Below, in pieces: positions 51,001-58,686 of a DNA stretch of 64,000 nt. The stretch is taken from NCBI GenBank assembly GCA_020724525.1, contig DYGU01000005.1, forward strand, positions 36,529 to 100,528, given 5' to 3'. The notes under the pieces were generated by a model, which was not told where the DNA came from, ran no database searches, and saw nothing but the letters and a program-made list of their open reading frames with translations. Each line of letters starts with the position of its first letter. Positions within the stretch are counted from its first letter, which is position 1. The DNA is from Dehalococcoides mccartyi. GTDB lineage: Bacteria; Chloroflexota; Dehalococcoidia; GIF9; DYGU01. Made by a program: the position numbers and the translations under genes.

Positions 51001-52484
51001 TCTTTGTCTATACCCTGGCCGATGGCGATGATCAGGTTGTCGACATCCATCGTGAATTGTGAGCCTTCGATTGGTATTGGGCGACGCCGCCCAGAGGCAT
51101 CAGGCTCCCCCAATTTCATCTTGATGCATTCTATGCCGGTTAGTTGACCATCTCTCGCTAAGACCTGGACCGGTGCCGCCAGGAAATGTATCCTCACTCC
51201 CTCCCTCTCTGCCTCCTTGAGCTCGCTGGGGATAGCTGGCATCTCAGCTCGGGAGCGGCGATAGACGACGGTAACCTCCTTTGCCCCTAAGCGTAAAGCC
51301 ACCCTGGCACTATCAATAGCGGCATTGCCGCCCCCGATAACGGCTACGCGGTTCCCTAACTCTACTCTCTCTCCAGAGTTCACCTGCTTCAGGAAGCTGA
51401 GGGCGTGGATTACTCCTCTGGTGTCTTCACCGGGAATGCCCATCTTCAGGCTTGTCTGAGCACCGGAGGCTAAGAATATGGCTCTGTATCCCTGGTTGAA
51501 GATCTCTACAAGACTCTTTACCGGGGTACCTGTCTTTATCTCCACCCCTAATTCTTGTATGTATCCAATCTCATTATCTAACACTGCTTTAGGCAAGCGA
51601 TATTCGGGGATGCCATAACGCAAAAGCCCACCTGGTTCAGAGAGGGACTCAAAGACAGTTACTGGGTAGCCTTCCCTAACTAGGTCATAAGCACAAGCAA
51701 GCCCAGCCGGTCCGGAGCCGATGACGGCTACTTTTGCCTCGTTTGTCCTCTTGATGGCGGGTGCCTTCTCTCTCCCCACCTTCAGCTCATAGTCGGAGAT
51801 AAAGCGTTTTAGAGAGCGAATGGCTATGGGCTCATCAACTTTCCCCCTTTCACAGTCTATCTCACAGGGGTGAGTGCATACTCGCCCACAAACGGCGGCG
51901 AAAGACATGGCTCTTCTCACAACCTCTAACGCCTCCTTAAACTTGCCCTGGGAGATGAGGGCAATATAGCCTTGGGCATTCACACCAGCGGGACAAGCAA
52001 CCCGGCAGGGTGGGTAGCCTTTTTTGTCGACGGCAAAAGCATTGGGGACACCCTGGGGAAAGAGCCGATAAATTGCTTTTCTCTTACTCAATCCCTGGTC
52101 AAACTCAGAAGCTCTCTCTACAGGGCATACTTTGGCACATTCTCCACACGCGGTGCATTTATTAATATCGACATATCTGGACTTCTTCCTGTTTTCTACT
52201 TTGAAGTTCCCGGCAGAACCCTCTACTCCCTCCAGTTCAGAGTAAGGCAAAAGCTCAATATTAGGGTGTCTGGCACTGTCTATTAGTTTTGGAGCCATGA
52301 TGCACATGGCACAGTCATTGGTAGGGAAAGTTTTATCCAACTGAGCCATTACCCCACCAATACCTGGTTTCTCTTCTAATAGATAGACTTTATACCCGGA
52401 TTCGGCTAAATCTAAAGATGCCTGTATCCCACCAATGCCACCACCAACAACCAAAACGGCACCTACTTTTTTGTTATCAGACAT
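48054..52484 (-). CDS. HdrA-GltD-HdrA giant fusion flavoprotein
   Basis: 1476 residues from the ATG at 52484. Order: HdrA Rossmann fold (VVGGGIGG, residues 12-19) and ferredoxin motif CTACGECAKVCP (110-121); inserted GltD/NfnB-like NAD(P)H module, with CRVACPAG near 168, FAD motif GSGPAGLACAYDL near 258 and NAD(P) motif GGGNAAIDSAR near 391; ferredoxin-like CLNCGVCSECLECLKNC near 620; the rest of HdrA1; then a second HdrA N-terminal domain (FICRCGINIGG, near 917), second FAD fold (VIGGGLSGMTAALQLA) and two C-terminal 4Fe-4S motifs (CDGCAYCVDPCSF; CKGCGVCQATCPKKG). Such a protein could hold several flavins and link NAD(P)H, hydrogenase and ferredoxin. An earlier in-frame start adds only unconserved residues. 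Confidence 0.9.
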   Translation of the reverse strand: MSDNKKVGAVLVVGGGIGGIQASLDLAESGYKVYLLEEKPGIGGVMAQLDKTFPTNDCAMCIMAPKLIDSARHPNIELLPYSELEGVEGSAGNFKVENRKKSRYVDINKCTACGECAKVCPVERASEFDQGLSKRKAIYRLFPQGVPNAFAVDKKGYPPCRVACPAGVNAQGYIALISQGKFKEALEVVRRAMSFAAVCGRVCTHPCEIDCERGKVDEPIAIRSLKRFISDYELKVGREKAPAIKRTNEAKVAVIGSGPAGLACAYDLVREGYPVTVFESLSEPGGLLRYGIPEYRLPKAVLDNEIGYIQELGVEIKTGTPVKSLVEIFNQGYRAIFLASGAQTSLKMGIPGEDTRGVIHALSFLKQVNSGERVELGNRVAVIGGGNAAIDSARVALRLGAKEVTVVYRRSRAEMPAIPSELKEAEREGVRIHFLAAPVQVLARDGQLTGIECIKMKLGEPDASGRRRPIPIEGSQFTMDVDNLIIAIGQGIDKEALPKELAYTAWGTLSVDPLTLQTNIDGVFAGGDVVSGPADVIAAIAAGKEAAISVDRYLTGVDLKEGRPTQPKKVKEVSKEGVKKKARGAMPLLDTQKRVSFFAEVELGFDEKTAIEEAKRCLNCGVCSECLECLKNCQAQAINHDMVEEIVELEVGAIILAPGYDKFDPRIKGEYGYGRYKNVVTSVQFERILSPSGPFQGHLCRLSDGKEPKKIAFIQCVGSRDIPLGNNYCSSVCCTYAIKEAIVAKEHAQNGLETAIFFMDMRTYGKGFEEYYERAKKEYGVRFIRCRVSEIVEVPESQNLRVRYEDEKGKIRSEEFDLVVLSVGLVPKEGVKELAAKLGIELNNYGFCNTAELSPIETNKPGIFVCGAFTGPKDIPETVMQASGAAGKAGELLAASRGSLVTKKEYPPEIDVTGQEPRIGAFICRCGINIGGIVDVPSVVEYVKTLPGVIYAEENLYTCSEDTQRIIVDKIKEHNLNRIVVASCTPRTHEPLFRDTIREGGLNPYLFEMSNIREQCSWVHMTQPKEATKKAKDLVRMAVAKSRLLEPLYGRTLTVNKAALVIGGGLSGMTAALQLAEQGFETHLVEKEPELGGNLRHVRYLLDGDDPQQRLAELIEKVNQNGKIKVYTNTTLSKVEGSFGDFTSTLNGKEGAVKTINHGVIIVATGAEEWKPDQYLYGKNGKVLTQREFEERLSSGVSNAKRVVMIQCVGSREGDRAYCSRICCSQAIKNALKIKESSPNTEVYVLFRDIRTYGFKEEYYQKAREKGIIFIRYDEDQKPEVSEDGRGLKVKVRDPILDANLLINTDLLVLSPAIVANKNNKDLAQMLKIPLNQNGFFLEAHLKLRPVDFATEGIFLCGLAHSPKTIGESIAQACAAAARATTIISRDEIGLGATLSFVVDENCDGCAYCVDPCSFKAITLIEYMKDGVVKKTVEVDETACKGCGVCQATCPKKGIFVKGFKPEQIAAMVEAALGIG

Positions 52485-52502
52485 CCTTGCTTCAACCCCC
52501 CC

Positions 52503-52976
52503 TTTTAACCGGCTAATAGTATTGCCAAAATTATGGTAACCCACATAGTAATGATAATAGCTACAGTCCATCTAAAATTACTCTGGAGGCGGTCCTCAAG
52601 GCGACCTATTCTGTCCTCAAGGCGACCCATCCTGTGCTCAAAGCTGCTTTCGAGATGATTGAGTCGGCTCCTCATTTCCTCAAGGATTCCCTCTATTTTC
52701 GCCACCCTAGATTCTAAAGTGGGATGCTCTTCATTCATGTCCTTTTTGTCCTGTACCTCCCAGTTTTGTGAAACTGCTTTTTAACCAGCTAATAGTATTG
52801 CCAAAATTATGGTAACCCACATAGTAAGGATAATAGCTATTGTCCATCTAAAATTACTTTGGAGGCGATCCTCGAGGCGACCCATCCTGTGCTCAAAGCT
52901 GCTTTCGAGATGATTGAGTCGGCTCCTCATTTCCTCAAGGATTCCTTCTATCCTGGCAACCCTCGGTTCCAAAACA
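52503..52976. repeat. Tandem duplication of a coiled-coil/membrane tail
   Basis: About 200 bases at 52503-52720 recur nearly unchanged at 52779-52976. They encode the C-terminal tail of two adjacent proteins. The upstream copy carries one extra 21-base unit that encodes a heptad (GRLEDRI), so heptad slippage and whole-tail duplication both appear. Nearly identical synonymous sites indicate a recent event. Confidence 0.75.
52505..52738 (-). CDS. Small coiled-coil protein with C-terminal membrane anchor
   Basis: 77 residues: SRVAKIEGILEEMRSRLNHL, then heptads SSFEHRMGRLEDRIGRLEDRL (listed in part), and a terminal hydrophobic helix TVAIIITMWVTIILAILLAG. The whole protein equals the tail of the protease-like gene upstream, from which it was probably copied. 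Cytoplasmic coiled coil with the C-terminus in the membrane. Lies between the giant HdrA and the protease gene. Confidence 0.7.
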   Translation of the reverse strand: MNEEHPTLESRVAKIEGILEEMRSRLNHLESSFEHRMGRLEDRIGRLEDRLQSNFRWTVAIIITMWVTIILAILLAG

Positions 52977-53359
52977 GGTTGCTCTTTTTTAGCTTCCCAA
53001 TAAAAATAGGCAATTCCTTTCTGCCTGGTAGCTTCTATTTCACCCGTGATTGGATTAACCTTAAGTCCCAGGGATTCCAGTGTCTGGACGCCAATAACAG
53101 CTTTTGCCCCGTCAAAACTAGCAGCTATAGCTGGTCCGTCTCTATCACCTATTGCTGCCCTTATGGCATAAGTCTCCGCCTCAACCACTTTTCCATCAGC
53201 CAATTCTAACGGAACCGTCCCTGGAATCTTGATAGCACCGATTTCTTCCAGTATCTCCTTCGGCAAAGTGGTAAAGGTAGCGCCGGTATCAACCAGAAGG
53301 TCCTTTAGCACAGCTTCTTTAGTCCAACGAACGATTAAATCAACATGAACATGTCTCAT
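52781..53359 (-). CDS. Retropepsin-like aspartic protease domain with coiled-coil membrane tail
   Basis: 192 residues. Residues 1-115 form a clan AA aspartic protease-like fold: LLVDTGATFTTLP supplies the catalytic DTGA, and AVIGVQTLESLGL the closing hydrophobic-hydrophobic-Gly motif of retropepsins. Residues 125-192 are a coiled coil (VARIEGILEEMRSRLNHLES) plus a terminal membrane helix (TMWVTIILAILLAG). One domain, so it should work as a dimer, which the coiled coil could help. An enzyme of this kind in an Mvh-Hdr operon is unexpected. The ATG is preceded by GGAAGG. Confidence 0.75.
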   Translation of the reverse strand: MRHVHVDLIVRWTKEAVLKDLLVDTGATFTTLPKEILEEIGAIKIPGTVPLELADGKVVEAETYAIRAAIGDRDGPAIAASFDGAKAVIGVQTLESLGLKVNPITGEIEATRQKGIAYFYWEAKKEQPVLEPRVARIEGILEEMRSRLNHLESSFEHRMGRLEDRLQSNFRWTIAIILTMWVTIILAILLAG

Positions 53360-53377
53360 ACTATACCTTCCGACAGC

Positions 53378-53770
53378 TTAGTGGTGGCCTCCTGTCAATT
53401 TTACTATCTTTTCAATGTATAAGTTTAGGTCATCTAAAAGAGTGGCTACTTCATCAAAGTCTAAGGAGCCCTCGTAGTAACCTTCAATATGGAATTGGTC
53501 TCTGAGGAAGAAATAATACGGTCTAAGCTCTTTTTCAAAATATTTATTGACCATAAACCTTCTTCCCCTGTCACCACCTTTGGGCAACTCTTCTTCTTTG
53601 ACCCCCTTCTGAGCCAGATAGGCATAGGTAGCTTCGATAGCAGAAAGCCAGCCTTTGGCACAAGCATTTCTTAAAGCGTCGCCATCCTTTTTCTCTTGCG
53701 CCTTTTCAAATTCCTCTTTTGCTTTCTGGTAAAGCTCTTTAGATTGTGCTAAATGATTGAAAGTCGCCAT
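53378..53770 (-). CDS. HEPN-like / PaREP1-type helical protein
   Basis: 130 residues, helical. The pattern LYQKAKEEFEKAQEKKDGDALRNACAKGW...AIEATYAYLAQKG resembles PaREP1/DUF5618-like HEPN relatives, with an acidic C-terminal helix (DFDEVATLLDDLNLYIEKIVKL). Function unknown. ATG follows the stop of the neighbouring small gene immediately (TAAATG), implying coupled translation. Confidence 0.6.
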   Translation of the reverse strand: MATFNHLAQSKELYQKAKEEFEKAQEKKDGDALRNACAKGWLSAIEATYAYLAQKGVKEEELPKGGDRGRRFMVNKYFEKELRPYYFFLRDQFHIEGYYEGSLDFDEVATLLDDLNLYIEKIVKLTGGHH

Positions 53771-53953
53771 TTATAACAAGCTCAAAATTGCCACTCCAAA
53801 CCCTACTATTAGCCCAATCATGCTCCCTGATATCAAGAGAAATAGTCCCCTTAAGTTCCTTAATTCGCTCACAATAAATAATGCATCATCACTTATGTTT
53901 AATCCCTGACTTTCTGCTCCTTTCCTCGTCTTCTCTGTTTTCTCTTTGCCCAC
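53771..53953 (-). CDS. Small single-span membrane protein
   Basis: About 60 residues. Charged N-terminus (GKEKTEKTRKGAESQG) and one hydrophobic helix, GLFLLISGSMIGLIVGFGVAILSLL, at the C-terminus. The GTG at 53953, seven bases after AGGAGGG, is preferred to the GTG at 53974, which lies upstream of that site. Another tail-anchored small partner in this operon. Confidence 0.6.
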   Translation of the reverse strand: MGKEKTEKTRKGAESQGLNISDDALFIVSELRNLRGLFLLISGSMIGLIVGFGVAILSLL

Positions 53954-54034
53954 TGTTTTCCCTCCTACAGGCACTGCCTGGCTTTCTTATTCTACTTCTT
54001 CTAAATAAATAATTCATAGTTTTCCTTTGGGCAT

Positions 54035-55084
54035 TTAAATTGCCTCCAAAACTAATTCTGAAACGCCCTTAATTTCAATGACATCAGCTTTATCCACAGT
54101 CAGAAGACTATTGTCGAAATTAAGCAAACAATAAGGGCACGCTGTTGCCAATATTTCTGCTCCAGCTTCGACCGCTTGTTCTAATCTTAAGTCGGAAAAC
54201 CTCTCACCTTTCCTGGTCTCCATCCATATTCTCCCGTCGCCACCGCCACAACATAAGCTATTTTCCCGGTAATCGGGCAATTCAATAAGCTTTAAGCCAG
54301 GTATACTGGCAAGAACTTGGCGAGGCTCCTCGTATACACCATTATGACGCCCAAGATAGCAGGGGTCGTGGTAAGCTACTTTCTTCTTTAGTTCTTTGTC
54401 GAACTTTAGCCTCTCACCCCTACTAAGCTGGGCTAAATACTGGGTATAATGGATTATCTCAAAATTGCCCTCAAGATCAGCGTACTCGTTTTTGAAAGCG
54501 TGGTAGCAGTGTGGGAAGCTGACCACAACCCTACGCACTCCCTGCTCCTTGAAAGCACTAATATTGGCTTGAGCTAAATTCCGGAAGAGAGCCTCATTTC
54601 CAGCTTTACGAACGCTCTCGCCACAACACTTCTCTACTGAGCCTAAGATGCCAAAGTTTACCCTTGCCTTATTAAAAACGCCAACCAAACTTTGGGCTGC
54701 CCTTTTCACTTTGAGGTCATAAGCAGGAATACAGCAAGAAAAATATAACAACTCTTTATCTGCGGTAAAACTGTTCACATTTAAGTCTCTTGCCCAATCG
54801 CCTCTCCTTAAAGCCCTCATTATGTTTATTATGTCTACACCCTGAGGGCAACGTTGAACACAGGCACGACAAGTAGCGCAAAGCCACCAGGCTTCATCAC
54901 CAAAGTCAACTAACCCCAGTTGTGCTTGGCGCATCAGCCTGCGGATGTCAAATTGCCTAACTTTATTCCAGGGGCAGCTACTAATACAAACGCCGCATTG
55001 TTCGCAGAGACGGAACGTTTCACCACCGGCTTCTTCGAGGAAGGCAACTGTGTCCAAGTCAACTGTCAAAATCTCACTGCCCAT
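54035..55084 (-). CDS. HdrD-like iron-sulfur oxidoreductase
   Basis: 349 residues. N-terminal HdrC-like dicluster CEQCGVCISSCPW (near 27-39) and CATCRACVQRCPQG (near 69-82), then two CCG-type domains: CCIPAYD, EKCCGES, FPHCYHAF; and HDPCYLGRHNGVYEEPR, LCCGGGDG, ACPYCLLNF. Resembles HdrD or other Fe-S disulfide/quinone reductase subunits and can act as an alternative catalytic arm beside HdrB. Order hdrC, hdrB, hdrD-like in this operon. Confidence 0.85.
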   Translation of the reverse strand: MGSEILTVDLDTVAFLEEAGGETFRLCEQCGVCISSCPWNKVRQFDIRRLMRQAQLGLVDFGDEAWWLCATCRACVQRCPQGVDIINIMRALRRGDWARDLNVNSFTADKELLYFSCCIPAYDLKVKRAAQSLVGVFNKARVNFGILGSVEKCCGESVRKAGNEALFRNLAQANISAFKEQGVRRVVVSFPHCYHAFKNEYADLEGNFEIIHYTQYLAQLSRGERLKFDKELKKKVAYHDPCYLGRHNGVYEEPRQVLASIPGLKLIELPDYRENSLCCGGGDGRIWMETRKGERFSDLRLEQAVEAGAEILATACPYCLLNFDNSLLTVDKADVIEIKGVSELVLEAI

Positions 55085-55100
55085 AGTAACCCTTTCTCAT

Positions 55101-55970
55101 TTAGCTTCGTTGCAAAGAATGAACCAATTCCATCGGGGATATGAGGTTTCTTTCCAATCCCAACTCTTTCACCCTATATCCAAAGGCAAGCCCCATCAAT
55201 TGGGTAAAATAAAGGATGGGCATGTCCAAATTCACCTTGTATTTAGACTCTACTTTTGGATACAAAGTTTCCAAGGCCATATGACACATAGGACAGGCTA
55301 CAACAATACATTGAGCACCCCAATCTTTGGCTCCAATGAGGATGCTCTTTGTCATCTCTATGGTTAGTTCCTCATTGGGTAGTAATAGTGCCCCGCCACA
55401 GCACTTTGTCTTATATGGGAAAGGAACACTTTGACCCCCTAAAGCAGTAATTATTTCATCCAAAGACTGCGGGCAATCGGGGTTGTCGAAATGATAAAAC
55501 TGGGAAGGTCTAACAACTACACAGCCATAGTAGCAAGCGACTCGTAAACCATTGAGAGACCTCTTTAAGTTCCCTTTAATCTTTTCAATCCCAGCTTCAT
55601 TAACAAGCACATCCAAAAGATGTCTAACGTCTAAATCTACAACCGCCTGCTGTTCGATTATCTCACTGACCTCCCGCTTTAGCTTTTCATTGCCGTTTAA
55701 CTCTTTTTTAACCCTGACATGCGCAAGTAGGCAAGCACTGCAGGGCATAATGACTTTTTGGAACTCTTTGGCAGCAATAGATAAATTCCGGGCGGGAAGG
55801 GCGAGTGCCAAGAGGTGACTGAGAGAGGCTGCCTCAAAAGCACCACAACAATTCCAATCCTTTATTTCCTGTAACTCTATGCCAAGGCTACCCGAGATCA
55901 AATGGGCAGATAAATCATATTCTTTGGCTGATGAGTGGAGCGAACATCCTGGGTAATATCCGATTTTCAT
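55101..55970 (-). CDS. hdrB: Heterodisulfide reductase-like subunit HdrB (second copy)
   Basis: 289 residues, with YYPGCSLHSS, NCCGAFEAAS, PCSACLLAH and the second set CYYGCVVVRP, KCCGGALLLP, ACPMCHMAL. Two complete CCG domains. Same length as the copy at 33188. ATGA overlap with hdrC upstream. Confidence 0.92.
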   Translation of the reverse strand: MKIGYYPGCSLHSSAKEYDLSAHLISGSLGIELQEIKDWNCCGAFEAASLSHLLALALPARNLSIAAKEFQKVIMPCSACLLAHVRVKKELNGNEKLKREVSEIIEQQAVVDLDVRHLLDVLVNEAGIEKIKGNLKRSLNGLRVACYYGCVVVRPSQFYHFDNPDCPQSLDEIITALGGQSVPFPYKTKCCGGALLLPNEELTIEMTKSILIGAKDWGAQCIVVACPMCHMALETLYPKVESKYKVNLDMPILYFTQLMGLAFGYRVKELGLERNLISPMELVHSLQRS

Positions 55971-56560
55971 CTCTCTTCTCGTTCTTCTATCTTCTTGAAT
56001 ATGCGTTTAACCGCTGCTGTGCCACCTCTAGAGGGCGATATGGGCACTTTACCCTTTCTGTACAGCTTTATTCCTAAAGGGGCATAAGCCAAAATACCTT
56101 TAAAATCCTTTTTCCTAAGAAAGAACTTCAAACTTAATCCGGGTTCCCAAAGCCTGCCATAATCTTTGACTGTTTCAAGGAAGGAATGGGCAAACAAGAA
56201 ATTGGGGGCTCTTATCACGTTTTTCTTCTTCTTTAGCTCACGAATAGCAATATTTCTAATGGCGTGAATTATTGAGGTAAACCTGACATCCTGGGGGCAC
56301 CTTTCATAGCAGAGATAGCAATTGCAGCATATCCAAATAAAATCGGAAGAGAGCACTTCCGATTTTATACCGAGGAGTGCCATCCGAATTATCTTGCGAG
56401 GGTTGAATCTGTCGTCGATTTCGGTTATGGGGCAACTGGCGGAACAGGTTCCACAAGCAAAACATCTTTTTATGTTTTCACCCCCGGGTTGACAAGCAAT
56501 TTCCTCCCGAAAGTTAAAATCTAATTCGTTAAGAACTAGAATATCTGTTTTGGTTGTCAT
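55967..56560 (-). CDS. hdrC: Heterodisulfide reductase-like subunit HdrC (second copy)
   Basis: 197 residues from ATG at 56560, which has GGAGGGAAC just before it; an earlier in-frame start adds 22 unconserved residues. Two 4Fe-4S motifs, CFACGTCSASCPI and CCNCYLCYERCPQD. First gene of the long minus-strand operon that ends with the hydrogenase protease at 43960. Confidence 0.9.
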   Translation of the reverse strand: MTTKTDILVLNELDFNFREEIACQPGGENIKRCFACGTCSASCPITEIDDRFNPRKIIRMALLGIKSEVLSSDFIWICCNCYLCYERCPQDVRFTSIIHAIRNIAIRELKKKKNVIRAPNFLFAHSFLETVKDYGRLWEPGLSLKFFLRKKDFKGILAYAPLGIKLYRKGKVPISPSRGGTAAVKRIFKKIEEREER

Positions 56561-56643
56561 GTTCCCTCCGGTGTTATCCCTTGCACATAGGTACCGCTGA
56601 ACAGTTACCTTTTTCTCTCCTCCCACATCATTATATTATATAT

Positions 56644-56672
56644 ACTATATAACAACTAAAACTTTTTGCCAA
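56644..56672 (-). promoter_or_regulatory. Promoter of the hdrCB-hdrA-mvh operon
   Basis: Minus strand: TTGGCA (56667-56672), 17-base spacer, TATAGT (56644-56649), each 5 of 6. The region around the -10 is very AT-rich. Predicted leader about 75 bases with a good ribosome site before hdrC. Confidence 0.6.
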
Positions 56673-56691
56673 GAGGTAGATAATATGGTGA

Positions 56692-56772
56692 TTAGCAATT
56701 CACCGTCTCCTGTGTGCCTAAAACAAATACAATTAACTTCTTTAAGTCTTTGAATTGGGCACCGATACAACC
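56692..56772 (+). pseudogene. Degenerate copy of an MvhD-type gene segment
   Basis: CCTGTGTG-CTAAAA onward is about three-quarters identical by eye to 58373-58456 in the GltD-MvhD fusion gene, including the PCV.K...NF.K residues, but with an indel and a stop. It is thus a remnant of a duplicated or recombined MvhD end, now in the intergenic space before that fusion gene. Confidence 0.5.
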
Positions 56773-56847
56773 TATGTCATCTAAAGGAGTCTTGGCAAGA
56801 ACTTCGGCAAAGATTATAATATCTCTTGAAGGGAAAGGAAGACAGCA

Positions 56848-57071
56848 ATGATTAAAGAGATACTCCTTATATCTGCCTTGCCGCAGCTATTGTCTGTTTT
56901 GTGACTATGTATTTAATACCTCGCTTAAATCGCCGTAAAAAGCCAAATAAGATTAAGAGTCAAGGAGAACTCTTGATACGGCTTGAGGAGTGCATGATAC
57001 TGATTGAGGAGCGCACTGGTCTGATGATACCGCTTCAGTTAACCCTCATCGGGGCGGTGCTCCTTACTTGA
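56848..57071 (+). other. Possible small membrane protein, frame uncertain
   Basis: An ATG at 56848 with AAAGGAAG before it reads MIKEILLISAL then stops at 18 codons. A second frame open from about 56840 to TGA at 57071 encodes a hydrophobic stretch CLAAAIVCFVTMYLIP, a basic segment RLNRRKKPNKIKSQ, a heptad-like ELLIRLEECMILIEE and a second hydrophobic end LQLTLIGAVLLT. A one-base shift near 56870 would fuse the parts to about 74 residues. Alternatively translation starts at the ATG of 56907 (54 residues). No other gene is seen in the 56561-57093 gap. Confidence 0.35.
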
Positions 57072-57093
57072 AAGGTCTGAGACGGTCTGGAGC

Positions 57094-58680
57094 GTGTCCC
57101 TAATAACCCAAATCGGGGAACACGGAGAAGTTCTCCCCCCGTGCCAGGCAGCTTGCCCGGCTGGGGTTAGAGCCCGAGATTATATAGCTTTAATTGCCCA
57201 AGGTTACTTTTTAGATGCCATAACCTTAATAAGGGAGCACATGCCTTTCCCCTCCGCCTGTGGGCGAATCTGTCAGCATCCCTGCGAAACAGAATGCAAC
57301 CGCCGCTTCCTCGATGATGCCGTAAACATAATGCACTTAAAGCGTTTCGCCTCTGACTACGAGTTCCAAGTTAAACCCCCTTTACCAAAACCACTACCAA
57401 AAACAAGAACTGAAAAAGCGGCTATTATCGGTGCCGGTCCCTGTGGATTGACTGCTGCCCAGGACCTTGTCAAATTAGGCTACCCGGTAACTATTTTTGA
57501 GGCACTGCCGTACGCTGGCGGTACTCTCAGAATTGCCCTGCCCGGTTATCGGCTCCCCCGCGAATTACTTGACTGGGATATTCAAAACATCCTCGCCTTA
57601 GGTATTGAACTACACACCAGCACTGCTTTAGGCAAAAACGTTTCTCTATCCGAACTAAAAGAAGATAACTATAAAAGCATCTTCTTTGCCACGGGAAGTG
57701 ACCGAAGTCACAAGATAACCAACATAGAAGCCAGGCTTATTGGAGAAGGTGATTTAATTTCAGGCACGGTGTTGACTGTTCATGCTGTTGGTGCCGGTCA
57801 TAAAGCAGCTACAATCATTGACCATTATCTGACAGGAAAGTCTCTTCCAACTAGCCAACCACCGCTTATAACCCGGTTGGAAATAAGCGAAATTGAAAAA
57901 AGAGTAAAAGAGAAGCAAGTTAATCTATACCCCCGTAGTCCTATGCCTGTTTGGGAAGGCAAAAAGACCAGTCTGGGTTTTCTGGAGATGGACTTGGGCT
58001 ATGACGAGGAGACAGCCCTTAAAGAAGCTAATCGGTGTCTAAGTTGTGGTGCTGCTGAGATAATAAAAGATAAATGTCCAACCTGTTTGACCTGCCTTCG
58101 ACTTTGCCCCTACCAAGCCCCAAGACTCACTTCCGCCAGTTTGGTAGAAATACAAAGCCATCTCTGCCGCTCTTGTGGATTGTGCGTTGGTGAGTGTCCG
58201 GCTAATGCTATAGCCTTTACCATGCCCGGTCTCAAAGACATAAACTGGCGGATAGAAAGAGCCTTAATCCCAATACTCAGAACCGAGCCAAAAATACTCA
58301 GCTTCTACTGTAGCTATCGGCTATGTTCGGTTGCTACTTACACCCAGCTCCTAAAAACAAAGCCAGATAATTTAGCCATGATTATTGTCCCCTGTGTGTC
58401 TAAAATAAACATAACTAACTTCCTTAAAGCATTTGAGTTGGGCGCTGATACAGTCCTGGTGACTGCCTGTCTTGAATCGGATTGCCCTTATCAGCATACT
58501 ATGTTTTGGCTACAACGCCGGATAGAGAGTGCTAAAAACATCCTCAAACAATTAGGCTTGGGTAACAAACAACTATTGATGTATAATTTAGCTGGTAATG
58601 AAATGATAGAATTTGACAAAATAAAGCAATTAGTCAACAAAGAACGTGAACTTCAAAGCGTCAAAGAGGAGACAGAGTAG
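57094..58680 (+). CDS. Abridged GltD-like / ferredoxin / MvhD fusion
   Basis: 528 residues. N-terminal ferredoxin-like domain (CQAACPAGVRARDY; CGRICQHPCETECNR), FAD motif IGAGPCGLTAAQDL near 110, then the usual NAD(P)-binding half of GltD is missing: FFATGSD passes directly into a C-terminal FAD remnant. Next come 4Fe-4S motifs (CLSCGA; CPTCLTCLRLCPYQ; CRSCGLCVGECPANA) and a C-terminal MvhD-like domain (YCSYRLCSVATY; VPCVSKI; ACLESDCPYQ). It would take electrons from a partner rather than from NAD(P)H and deliver them to MetVF. GTG start is uncertain. Divergent from the Hdr operon. Confidence 0.8.
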   Translation: MSLITQIGEHGEVLPPCQAACPAGVRARDYIALIAQGYFLDAITLIREHMPFPSACGRICQHPCETECNRRFLDDAVNIMHLKRFASDYEFQVKPPLPKPLPKTRTEKAAIIGAGPCGLTAAQDLVKLGYPVTIFEALPYAGGTLRIALPGYRLPRELLDWDIQNILALGIELHTSTALGKNVSLSELKEDNYKSIFFATGSDRSHKITNIEARLIGEGDLISGTVLTVHAVGAGHKAATIIDHYLTGKSLPTSQPPLITRLEISEIEKRVKEKQVNLYPRSPMPVWEGKKTSLGFLEMDLGYDEETALKEANRCLSCGAAEIIKDKCPTCLTCLRLCPYQAPRLTSASLVEIQSHLCRSCGLCVGECPANAIAFTMPGLKDINWRIERALIPILRTEPKILSFYCSYRLCSVATYTQLLKTKPDNLAMIIVPCVSKINITNFLKAFELGADTVLVTACLESDCPYQHTMFWLQRRIESAKNILKQLGLGNKQLLMYNLAGNEMIEFDKIKQLVNKERELQSVKEETE

Positions 58681-58686
58681 AGTTCC

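Noticed and set aside
44451-52484. Selenocysteine (in-frame TGA) in hydrogenase or HdrA
   Set aside because: mvhA and both hdrA genes are uninterrupted and use cysteine at the ligand positions.
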